NCBI RefSeq assembly: GCF_003286125.1
Contig: NZ_QMED01000002.1
Span: 1-64,000, forward strand
DNA from: Algibacillus agarilyticus
GTDB taxonomy: Bacteria > Pseudomonadota > Gammaproteobacteria > Enterobacterales > Alteromonadaceae
DNA: 64,000 nucleotides
Direction: 5' to 3'
Made by a program: the position numbers and the translations under genes. The notes below the pieces were generated by a model. It was not told the DNA's origin. It searched no databases and saw only the letters and a list, made by a program, of their open reading frames with translations. Shown piece after piece: positions 33,127 through 41,705 of this stretch (positions are counted from its first letter, which is position 1; every line of letters begins with the position of its first letter).

Positions 33127-36021
33127 ATGTTTGCATTAAAAAATCAGCGATGGGCCGCAAAGTTCTTTAGTTTCGCGTTAATTAGCGTATTTATTATTTC
33201 ATGTAAAACCACAACGCCGAATTACAATACATTTAAATATGCATTGTTTATTCCGGGGGCGGTCGATAAAAGCCCTTCCGATTATCGAGATTACGATACA
33301 TTCAATTTAGCAAATGGCCTCGAAGTCATTGTGATATCTGACCCCAACGTTTCTGATTCAGTGGCAACGTTAACGGTGGGAGCAGGTTATTACCAAGATC
33401 CAGAAACACTGCCAGGCTTAGCACATTACTTAGAGCATATGGTGTGGTCTAGCTCTAAGAAGTATCCACAAACAAATGGTTTTCAACAATTAATGGCTGA
33501 AAATAATGGCTATACCAATGCTTACACGTTGAATAACCAAACTCAGTATTTGTTTTCAATAACCGAAAATAAATTTGAACTCGCCTTAGATATGTTCAGC
33601 TCTGCCATAGCGTCACCTCTTTTAGATCCAACTGATAGCGACAAAGAAAGAACAGCGATAAATGAAGAGTGGCGCAGAATGAAAGAAAACGACAGTTTTT
33701 CAATAAGTCGAGTGAATGCCTTAACAACAAACCCACAACATCCTAATCACAAATTTGGTGGCGGCAATTTAGCGACACTCCAAGATACACAAGAACAAAC
33801 TTTACAAGATGCCATGCAAGCATTTCATCAACAGTATTATTCAGCCAATATAATGAAACTCGTGATCGCGAGTAAGCAAGATACTGCCACATTAAAAAGC
33901 ATGGTAGAAAAATACTTTAATCAGATAGAAAACAAGCAGATTGAGAAGCCGACCGTTAAATCAACACTTTATTTACCCAGTGACTTAACTCAGCATATTC
34001 ACGTTAAAACAAAAATAAAAGGTCAACGGTTAGGTTTACAATTCCCGATGGCTAACAACACAAGTCGCTGGCAAAACAAATCAAATTTATATATTTATCG
34101 GTTATTGAACTCTGAAGAGCCAGACAGCTTAAAACACACACTTAAAACAGCGGGATTAATCGTTAACATGGGCACCTACCTTGATCCTAGCCGTTACGAT
34201 AATAGTGGTGAGTTTTATTTTGATATTGAATTAACAGAAAAAGGAGCAGAACAAAAAGATACGATTATTGCCGCTGTTTTTAATTATGTGACCTTAATCA
34301 AGCAGCAAGGCATTCAAACGGCTTATTACAAGCAAATGAAAAAAACAATACACAAAAGTTGGCGTCAATCGGCTCCCCCCGCCATTTTCGATTTGGTTTA
34401 TCATATGGCAATCGCCATGCAAACATACCCAGCTAAACATGTATTAACTCAGAGTCAAGTTGCATTAAATTTTGCACCAAAAGAAATAGAACAAATTTTA
34501 TCGGCGATAACACCACAAAACATGCGGGTTTGGCATTTAACACCGGATAGCAAAGCCGATAAACCGATTCAATATGCCGATGGCTTATACAATCAAACCC
34601 CTTTTACAGCAGCTGATTACAACGCATGGCAATCAACATCATTTACGATGCAGTTACCACCAACAGAATATAGTGCCGTTGTAGCTGAAAATGTAGCGAT
34701 ACAAGAAAACATTAACCACCCCATAAAATTAGAAACACAAGCAAGTACTGAAGCTTGGTTAATGAATAGCCAACACTTTACCGATACATCGGGCATTTTG
34801 CGCATACAAATACAAACACCAGACAGCTTAAAAAACGTGAAGCATTTTGTGATGTCGCATTTAATTAACAATATATATAGCCGAAAGAATGCAGCATTAA
34901 GAAGCCGTTCGGCCGAACAATATCAAGTTGAACTTTATGATAGCTCTAACGCATTTGGCATGACAGAATTAACCTTTGTTAATGAAACCCAATATCATGC
35001 TAGCTATGCTAAAGACTTAATCCAGCGGTATATTAATTTAGAGATCACCGCTGATGATATTGCGATTGAAATAAAAGCGTATGTCGACTCATTAGAAAGT
35101 TATGATAAAAGTACACCAGAACAATTATTATATGACGAGCTCTATACCGCGATAAAAATGCCTCCATTACTTTGGAGCAATGAGCAACGCTTAGCGGCGC
35201 TAGCCGACATAAAATTAGACGATGTTAAAACCTTACATCAAAAAATGCTTAAGCATAATTATATTTATGCGTTTGCATTTGGGCATTACCAACCTAAAAA
35301 CATTAGCAACGTGATAGACACACTTAGAACAGAATTAGGTACAAGTTCGCTAACTGAAAAATGGCAATTCAAGAGTGCATTTCAATTTAACCATCATGAC
35401 ACACTCAATATAAAGACAGAGATAAAAGCCGCAGATGTAGGCATTATTAATGGCTATGTTTTAAAAGAAAAATCGCTTATCAGCGAAATGCAGCTTTACG
35501 TATTAAACCAATTATTAAGTCAAAGTTTGTATTCAGAATTAAGAACCAAACAACAAATGGGTTATGCCGTTTATAGCCATCCGACTAAATTACACGGTTA
35601 TCCTGCTATTAATTTATTAGTGCAGAGTGGCAACACCAGCTTACCTAATATCAAACGAGCGTTTGATGAATTTTTGCCATTTTTTGCCCAAGAATTAGCG
35701 TCTACACCTGATAATGTTATTCAACAAATTACCAGTGCCATGATAGCCAATGCGAATGAGCGCCCTAATAATTTACTTGCTGAAGCATCAAAATTTGAAA
35801 ATGACTGGTTTCACCACAAAGTCGCATTTGACAGCTATCAAACACAGTTAGCCGCGCTTGCCAAAATTGATAAAACCGCTTTAATCGAGCTATTTAATCG
35901 TGTATTTATTAATGGTGAAAGTCATCACTTAATCATTCAAGTTAAAGGCAATGAATTTAAAGATAGTGACTTTTATCAGTCGAATGGAAAAGGAAGTACG
36001 AACAATACAAATGCTAAATAA
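33127..36021 (+). CDS. M16 family zinc peptidase (pitrilysin/insulinase type), predicted lipoprotein
   Basis: 964 residues (E. coli protease III 962). The inverted zinc motif HYLEH is at 100-104, with a downstream Glu in the NEEWRRMKEND region near 180. The three further M16 domains (inactive half, C-terminal LRTKQQMGYAVYS) follow in order. The N-terminus is a hydrophobic segment ending IISC with Cys26 and then KTTT, a lipobox, so it is predicted to be lipid-anchored rather than free in the periplasm like protease III. It degrades small proteins and peptides by family. The GGGAAT ribosome site lies 14 bp upstream, rather far. Confidence 0.9.
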   Translation: MFALKNQRWAAKFFSFALISVFIISCKTTTPNYNTFKYALFIPGAVDKSPSDYRDYDTFNLANGLEVIVISDPNVSDSVATLTVGAGYYQDPETLPGLAHYLEHMVWSSSKKYPQTNGFQQLMAENNGYTNAYTLNNQTQYLFSITENKFELALDMFSSAIASPLLDPTDSDKERTAINEEWRRMKENDSFSISRVNALTTNPQHPNHKFGGGNLATLQDTQEQTLQDAMQAFHQQYYSANIMKLVIASKQDTATLKSMVEKYFNQIENKQIEKPTVKSTLYLPSDLTQHIHVKTKIKGQRLGLQFPMANNTSRWQNKSNLYIYRLLNSEEPDSLKHTLKTAGLIVNMGTYLDPSRYDNSGEFYFDIELTEKGAEQKDTIIAAVFNYVTLIKQQGIQTAYYKQMKKTIHKSWRQSAPPAIFDLVYHMAIAMQTYPAKHVLTQSQVALNFAPKEIEQILSAITPQNMRVWHLTPDSKADKPIQYADGLYNQTPFTAADYNAWQSTSFTMQLPPTEYSAVVAENVAIQENINHPIKLETQASTEAWLMNSQHFTDTSGILRIQIQTPDSLKNVKHFVMSHLINNIYSRKNAALRSRSAEQYQVELYDSSNAFGMTELTFVNETQYHASYAKDLIQRYINLEITADDIAIEIKAYVDSLESYDKSTPEQLLYDELYTAIKMPPLLWSNEQRLAALADIKLDDVKTLHQKMLKHNYIYAFAFGHYQPKNISNVIDTLRTELGTSSLTEKWQFKSAFQFNHHDTLNIKTEIKAADVGIINGYVLKEKSLISEMQLYVLNQLLSQSLYSELRTKQQMGYAVYSHPTKLHGYPAINLLVQSGNTSLPNIKRAFDEFLPFFAQELASTPDNVIQQITSAMIANANERPNNLLAEASKFENDWFHHKVAFDSYQTQLAALAKIDKTALIELFNRVFINGESHHLIIQVKGNEFKDSDFYQSNGKGSTNNTNAK

Positions 36022-36031
36022 TAACTAAAAT

Positions 36032-36105
36032 AACATTCTAATCACGACAAGGCAGCGGGTTTACCTGCTTTCAACGCTCGCGTAAAATGATTAGAATGTT
36101 TTATT
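36032..36105. terminator. Long inverted repeat between convergent genes
   Basis: AACATTCTAATCA (36032-36044) pairs perfectly with TGATTAGAATGTT (36088-36100) across a 43-nt loop and is followed by TTATTT. Position between the convergent peptidase and cyclase genes suggests bidirectional termination. The stem is A+T-rich and the loop long, so this is tentative. Confidence 0.5.
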
Positions 36106-36123
36106 TAAAATAATGTCACGTCA

Positions 36124-36729
36124 TCACAACGCGTTGTAATTGACCTTATAAGCATTTAAAGCAATGCCTGATATTTTAAAGTGGAGTAATTCTGCTTTGA
36201 TTCCGTGATTTGTAGGCAATTGCGCCATTGCCGTTTCAGTAACAAGTATTTCACCACTGGCGGCGATATCCTCACCTAATTTGCTGGCACAATTAACACT
36301 GTCGCCAAACACATCTTTATCATCCGTATATAAATAACGACCGTAATCAATCCCTGTTGAGACTTGTATATCCCACATTTTAGGCGTTTTTTTGTTTATA
36401 TCATCAAGCGCTAAATTTATAGCGAGCGCAGCGTTGATCGCATCTTGAGCTTGCTTAAAACGGGCAAATACATTATCGGCGACAAATTTTATCAACTCAC
36501 CGTCATTAGCCTCAACGATAGGCTGACAAATTGTACGCATGCGCTGGATCATTGAAAGATAATAAACAATTCCATATCGTTGTGTGACCAGCGAGAAGCC
36601 CGACATATCCATAATCATAATAGCTCCAGTTTGCTCAAAACTTTGCCATATTTTGTCATCGATCACTTGTCGTGCCGAGTCGTTATTTTGATTAAAATAC
36701 TCATCGAGTAAGTTTTGGAATTGAAACAT
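36124..36729 (-). CDS. Small class III adenylate/guanylate cyclase domain protein
   Basis: 201 residues, essentially one cyclase homology domain. The two metal-binding aspartates appear as Asp41 (IMDMSGFS) and Asp85 (FVADNVFARF), the usual 44 residues apart. DVFGDSVNCASKL near 132-144 carries the transition-state Asn position. No sensor or membrane domain is attached. The substrate (ATP or GTP) and activity are not certain from sequence. Single gene. Confidence 0.8.
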   Translation of the reverse strand: MFQFQNLLDEYFNQNNDSARQVIDDKIWQSFEQTGAIMIMDMSGFSLVTQRYGIVYYLSMIQRMRTICQPIVEANDGELIKFVADNVFARFKQAQDAINAALAINLALDDINKKTPKMWDIQVSTGIDYGRYLYTDDKDVFGDSVNCASKLGEDIAASGEILVTETAMAQLPTNHGIKAELLHFKISGIALNAYKVNYNAL

Positions 36730-36819
36730 TAAATAAATCCAAGCTTGTTTTTATTTAAGTTTAGCAGTAAGAAAGTTATTAGATGGGCTGTTCTGAATTT
36801 AAGGCTTTTATAAACGAAC

Positions 36820-37236
36820 CTAATCGTTCATAAAAACCGTGACAGGCACACTAAAGTATTGCGAGAAACCTTTAATTTGTTTAACCGTCATACGACGTTT
36901 ACCATTTAAAATTTCAGAAATAATACTTTGTGTCGCAATATCAGCTAAATCTTTTTGTTTAACTTTATTTGCTTTCATTAAATAATGTAATACCAACCGA
37001 GATTCAGCTGGCAATGTTGTGTATTCATATTGTTCTAATTGATCGAGCAATGCATTGCTTAAATGCCCTAACGCAGGCGTTGCATTCGTTGCTTGTTCTA
37101 AATGATCAATTAACTCTGCACGTTTTATTAAGTCGAATTCATCAACAACCGCTGAGGTACAAGCTGTGAACAGTTTGTTTGCTTCATCAACGTGTTGTTC
37201 AATTAACGAGGTTAATTCCTTTATAAACTGTTCCAT
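36820..37236 (-). CDS. HigA-like XRE-family antitoxin/regulator without adjacent toxin
   Basis: 138 residues from the ATG at 37236, exactly the length of E. coli HigA; a TTG 27 bp upstream is in frame but has no ribosome site. The helical N-terminal half (LIDHL..ATNATPAL) and the C-terminal HTH (VKQKDLADIATQSIISEILNGKRRMTVKQIK.FS.YF.V...VF) resemble HigA. HigB should lie immediately upstream on the same strand, but 37237-37533 holds no ORF, so this is either an orphan antitoxin or a stand-alone regulator. Confidence 0.75.
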   Translation of the reverse strand: MEQFIKELTSLIEQHVDEANKLFTACTSAVVDEFDLIKRAELIDHLEQATNATPALGHLSNALLDQLEQYEYTTLPAESRLVLHYLMKANKVKQKDLADIATQSIISEILNGKRRMTVKQIKGFSQYFSVPVTVFMND

Positions 37237-37533
37237 AGTCCCCACTATCTGTCTAAACAACAATGTAATCTAACAATAACGATTTTCCAGAAAATACCTG
37301 TGTTTATCAAGGTTATTTATAACATTTTACGTTAAATCAATTTAACTCTATGAAATATATACTAAATTCAATTTAATTTTAGTTATTTATTCCACTAAAT
37401 ATCAATTCTATAAGCTGATATAACGAAGTTTTATACTTTTATAATCTGAGATCCCGTCTAAAACCTTGTAAAAACTCAATAACATCACCATCTTATAGTG
37501 AAGTTAGCTATCAAAAATAATAATCAGGTGCTC

Positions 37534-39573
37534 ATGAATAATCCATTACTAGCAGAATTTGAACTCCCTCCTTTTTCACAAATAGATCCAAAAGATATAC
37601 AACCGGCCGTTGAACATTGTTTAAATGAATGCCGACAAGCAATCGACACTGCGCTTTCACAAGATATTAATTGGAAAAATTTAGTTTTAACTATAGATGA
37701 AGCAGAAGACAAACTAAATCGTGTCTGGTCACCTATATCTCAATTGCACTCCGTATTAAACTCTGATGAGTTACGCCAAGCTTATGAAGCTTGCTTACCA
37801 TTGCTTTCTGAATATAGTACATTTGTAGGTCAACATCAGCCTCTATACAAAGCTTATCAAACATTAGCCAACAGTGATGAATATCCCAAATTATCAACCG
37901 CACAGCAAAAATCTATTGATAATGCCTTACGAGACTTCACACTCTCTGGTATCGGCCTCGATGAGGAAAAACAAAAACGTTATGGCGATATTTGCAAACG
38001 TTTATCTGAACTAAGCTCAAAATTTAGCAACAACGTACTCGATGCAACACAAGGTTGGACATTAACAGTTGATCAACAAGACGACTTATCCGGATTGCCA
38101 GAAAGTGCAATCAGTGCGGCTAAAGCCGCAGCAGAAAGTAAAGATCTTGAAGGTTGGTTGTTCACACTTGAATTCCCAAGTTATTTACCGATTATGATGT
38201 ATGCCGATAATCGCGAGATGAGACAACAAATGTACACTGCATTTGCCACCAGAGCCTCAGATCAAGGGCCTAACGCAGGAAAATGGGATAATACCGACTT
38301 AATAAATGAAACACTCGCCTTGCGTCACGAGCTTGCTAATTTGCTGGATTTTAATAACTCAGCCGAAAAGTCCATCGCCACTAAAATGGCTGAAACACCA
38401 GAGCAAGTATTAACCTTTTTAAGCGATTTAGCGCAAAAATCAAAAAACCAAGCGCACAATGAATTTAGTGAATTACTTAGTTTTGCCAAAGAAAAACATG
38501 GCATTAATAAGTTAGAAGCTTGGGACACCACGTATTATGCTGAAAAATTAAAACAAGAAAAATATTCAATTTCAGATGAAGAATTAAAACCTTATTTTCC
38601 TGAAGACAAAGTCCTTAGTGGATTATTTATCACCGTTAAAAAATTATTTGGTTTAAACGTAAAAGAAATTTCATCATTTGATACCTGGCACCCTTCTGTG
38701 CGCTTTTTTGAAATAACCGATAGCCAAGGCCAGCATCGAGGTCGATTTTATCTAGATTTATACGCCCGTGAGAACAAACGGGGTGGTGCTTGGATGGCAG
38801 ATTGTGTTAGCCGTCGTTTAACAATAGATAATAGTTTGCAGCACCCTATCGCATTTTTAACTTGCAACTTTAACAAACCAATCGGAGATAAACCGGCGCT
38901 ATTTACTCATAATGAAGTGGTTACCTTGTTTCATGAATTTGGGCATGGCATACACCACATGTTAACAAAAATTGATGTATCGGCAGTATCAGGCATTAGC
39001 GGTGTCGCTTGGGATGCAGTTGAATTACCCAGTCAATTTTTAGAGAACTGGTGCTGGCAAGAAGGCGCATTGGCCGATATTTCAGGTCACTATGAAACCG
39101 GTGAATCGCTACCAAAAAGCTTACTGGATAAAATGCTCGCTGCTAAAAACTTTCAATCAGCGATGATGATGGCAAGACAGATTGAATTTTCATTATTCGA
39201 CTTTAGAATTCATCACGAGTATACAGCAGAAGCAAATAAATCATTTGTGCAAGACACAATCAATGATGTTAGAAGTCAAACAGCCGTTATGACACCGCCA
39301 GCCTTTAATCGCTTTCAACATTCATTCACCCATATATTCGCAGGTGGATACGCGGCAGGTTATTACAGTTATAAATGGGCTGAAGTCTTATCGGCGGATG
39401 CGTTTTCTAAGTTTGAAGAAGATGGGATTTTTAATCCAGAAACTGGGAAAGCATTTTTAGAAAACATTCTTGAAATGGGGGGGTCAAAAGAACCAATGAC
39501 GTTGTTTAAAGCCTTTAGAGGCAGAGAACCCAAAGTTGATGCCCTACTCGCACATTCGGGGATACAAGTATAA
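37534..39573 (+). CDS. prlC: Oligopeptidase A (M3 family)
   Basis: 679 residues from the ATG at 37534 (MNNPLLAEFELPPF; E. coli 680); the open GTG at 37498 has no family counterpart. An AGGTG ribosome site precedes it. The zinc site HEFGH is at 467-471. Cytosolic metallopeptidase that clears signal peptides and short peptides. A terminator follows. Probably monocistronic. Confidence 0.95.
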   Translation: MNNPLLAEFELPPFSQIDPKDIQPAVEHCLNECRQAIDTALSQDINWKNLVLTIDEAEDKLNRVWSPISQLHSVLNSDELRQAYEACLPLLSEYSTFVGQHQPLYKAYQTLANSDEYPKLSTAQQKSIDNALRDFTLSGIGLDEEKQKRYGDICKRLSELSSKFSNNVLDATQGWTLTVDQQDDLSGLPESAISAAKAAAESKDLEGWLFTLEFPSYLPIMMYADNREMRQQMYTAFATRASDQGPNAGKWDNTDLINETLALRHELANLLDFNNSAEKSIATKMAETPEQVLTFLSDLAQKSKNQAHNEFSELLSFAKEKHGINKLEAWDTTYYAEKLKQEKYSISDEELKPYFPEDKVLSGLFITVKKLFGLNVKEISSFDTWHPSVRFFEITDSQGQHRGRFYLDLYARENKRGGAWMADCVSRRLTIDNSLQHPIAFLTCNFNKPIGDKPALFTHNEVVTLFHEFGHGIHHMLTKIDVSAVSGISGVAWDAVELPSQFLENWCWQEGALADISGHYETGESLPKSLLDKMLAAKNFQSAMMMARQIEFSLFDFRIHHEYTAEANKSFVQDTINDVRSQTAVMTPPAFNRFQHSFTHIFAGGYAAGYYSYKWAEVLSADAFSKFEEDGIFNPETGKAFLENILEMGGSKEPMTLFKAFRGREPKVDALLAHSGIQV

Positions 39574-39598
39574 ATGAAAGAGTAACAGCAGAAAAAAA

Positions 39599-39630
39599 CC
39601 GAAGCTAAACAATTAGCTTCGGTGTTTATT
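39599..39630. terminator. Bidirectional terminator, prlC / RND operon
   Basis: CCGAAGCTAA (39599-39608) and TTAGCTTCGG (39613-39622) form a perfect 10-bp stem with an A run before it and a T-rich run after it. Serves prlC and the convergent membrane-protein operon. Confidence 0.82.
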
Positions 39631-39645
39631 TAATCAAATGTTTAC

Positions 39646-40836
39646 TTAGAAGAAATAACTCACATCCACCTGAATAAAATCATCTTGGCGTATGTTATAG
39701 CTTAGCTCTGCAGGATCGTTAGCGGTAAAAAACCAAGCATCGATGGTTAGTGTCATCCGGTCACCTAAACGTGTTGATCCCTCAACAAAAGCACTACGAC
39801 TGTTTGAATAATCCAAATCTTGGCTAAAACCGACTAAAAATTCAGTACTTTCTGCATCATTCAACGCCCAGCGTGTCGCAAATGAAATATCATTTTGCCT
39901 AGCCGCAAATACGGCATCACGATGATCGTATGCATATTCAACCACCCAACCTAAATCGATAGCACTGTCTAGTAAGCCCACTTGCGAGTATTCAAAGCCC
40001 CCCACCACGGCCTGTGTATCTTGCATGGTTTTACTCGATCGTGATATAGCTTCAAGCTTAAATAACCAAGAATCATATATATATTGAGCATCTAAACCAA
40101 ATTGGGTTATTTGACCGTAAAAAGGTTGTAAGCGGATGTCATCTGGTGATTTAACCACCGGAATAAATTCAGCTTCACGTGCCGTACCGTTAAACGCGGT
40201 TAAACCTAGATCCCAATCACCTAACGTATTAGACCAGCGAAAAGCAAAATCGACATGATCTTTTTTATCTGCCGATTCATAGGCTGCCGATGCTAAAGTA
40301 GGAAGACCTGATCGTATTCGACCCGCTTCGCCACTAAAACGCCGCTCTCTAAATCCGGGTAAAATCAACGCATCAACAATCCCCCAGTCTCGAACCGTAC
40401 TGAAATGCACCATGGGTTGACCTAGCTTTTCTTCACCGTCAAATGACGCCAGATTGTCAGTTTGATTAACAATATCGACCAAATGGGTCGTTTCTGTTAC
40501 TCCCCAAAACACTTTGCCTAAACCCGCTTTAACTTCCCATTCATCCGCAATATATAAAAATAGAAACTCCCGTAAATCAAATTGATTACGAGCGGCATCT
40601 TGATTATCGACTCTTAAATAAGGCGTGATCGTTAAGCTATTGCCTTGTTCACCAATTGCAAAATAGAATTCAGTTTCGGCATGTACCGTAAACTGCTGAT
40701 CAAGCTGTTGGTTGAATTGGCTATCTTGTAAAAAATAGCGCCCTTCAACCCCAATATTACCTGTCATTTCATCCGCATTAGCCACTGATGTGCCGGCAAT
40801 AAAAGGGAATAAAGCCCTCAAAATTATTTTTTTCAT
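39646..40836 (-). CDS. Predicted outer-membrane beta-barrel protein of an RND operon
   Basis: 396 residues from the ATG at 40836. Signal peptide about 1-22 (SVANA/DE). The rest alternates hydrophobic and polar residues in many short strands and ends with an aromatic C-terminal Phe (VDVSYFF), the outer-membrane barrel signature. Last gene of the TetR-RND-LolA-like-barrel operon, so it could be the outer-membrane receiver or channel for the exported substrate. No closer family assigned (DUF1302-like at best). Confidence 0.7.
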   Translation of the reverse strand: MKKIILRALFPFIAGTSVANADEMTGNIGVEGRYFLQDSQFNQQLDQQFTVHAETEFYFAIGEQGNSLTITPYLRVDNQDAARNQFDLREFLFLYIADEWEVKAGLGKVFWGVTETTHLVDIVNQTDNLASFDGEEKLGQPMVHFSTVRDWGIVDALILPGFRERRFSGEAGRIRSGLPTLASAAYESADKKDHVDFAFRWSNTLGDWDLGLTAFNGTAREAEFIPVVKSPDDIRLQPFYGQITQFGLDAQYIYDSWLFKLEAISRSSKTMQDTQAVVGGFEYSQVGLLDSAIDLGWVVEYAYDHRDAVFAARQNDISFATRWALNDAESTEFLVGFSQDLDYSNSRSAFVEGSTRLGDRMTLTIDAWFFTANDPAELSYNIRQDDFIQVDVSYFF

Positions 40837-40889
40837 TATCAAATATGACTCTTTCTATCGACTGTGTTTATTAAGAAGTCACTAAACAT

Positions 40890-41705
40890 TTAGCGAATAC
40901 GTTTTAGCGTATTTTTATTAAAATCTTTGTCAGTTAAACCAACATCAAATTTAATCTCAGATGTTTTTAAAACCGTACTTTTTCCTGTTTGATGATTTGT
41001 TACCGTCATCGTTAAAGGTCGCCAATACTTCTTTTTGTATAACTTAAAATCACTTGAAATAAGCGTTTTTAACAATGACTTTTTACGATCGAAGTAATCC
41101 ACTTTTTGTACGCGGTAGTCAGATTGATCAATCCAGGCTATTTGTTTGGTGTAACCAGAATATTTATCTGTTGGTATCGACTCAAGAACAAAACATTGTA
41201 AATCAGGCTGCTCAGGGCAAGCCTCATCTCTTAAATGCGTAAATGTATATTTAGCTATTTCGAATGAACTTAAATCTTCATAAGCAAATTCACTCCCCAT
41301 AAAAGGCCCTGATTTATTTCTTGAAGCAATACGTTTTACCCTTTTAAGTGCAGGTAAATAAAGCCATTGATCATCAGGCTTATTAATATGTGAAAACGAT
41401 AAAAATGCAGTCCCTTTAACATCAAAAGGCTTATCAAAAACCGTTAAACCTTTATCACCATCATTGCTCACTTCTAAATTTTTACTGCGCATTTCGCGTT
41501 CGCTTTCTTCGCCTTGTGCATTGCGTAAAATCATCAGCATATTTTGCTCGCTACTGCCCCAACCCGTATCACGCAATTTACGCTCTTTGGCAATGGCGAG
41601 CCCTTTTTCTTGCGCGGTTTGCGCAAGAGCCGTTAATGGAACAGTGGCAATTAATGAGCCTAAAACAATGGTTTTAAGCAAGTTGTTCTTTAGTGACTGA
41701 GTCAT
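40890..41705 (-). CDS. Outer-membrane lipoprotein-sorting (LolA-like) protein
   Basis: 271 residues. Signal peptide to about residue 28 (VPLTALAQ). The LolA-like half-barrel pattern is visible: MILRNAQGEE...R, DVKGTAFLSF, WLYLPALKRVKRI, GSEFAYEDL. This is the type found next to MMPL/RND transporters, not the canonical LolA. It likely shuttles a lipid or lipoprotein across the periplasm. Its ATG at 41705 lies 32 bp inside the RND gene, indicating translational coupling. Confidence 0.8.
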   Translation of the reverse strand: MTQSLKNNLLKTIVLGSLIATVPLTALAQTAQEKGLAIAKERKLRDTGWGSSEQNMLMILRNAQGEESEREMRSKNLEVSNDGDKGLTVFDKPFDVKGTAFLSFSHINKPDDQWLYLPALKRVKRIASRNKSGPFMGSEFAYEDLSSFEIAKYTFTHLRDEACPEQPDLQCFVLESIPTDKYSGYTKQIAWIDQSDYRVQKVDYFDRKKSLLKTLISSDFKLYKKKYWRPLTMTVTNHQTGKSTVLKTSEIKFDVGLTDKDFNKNTLKRIR

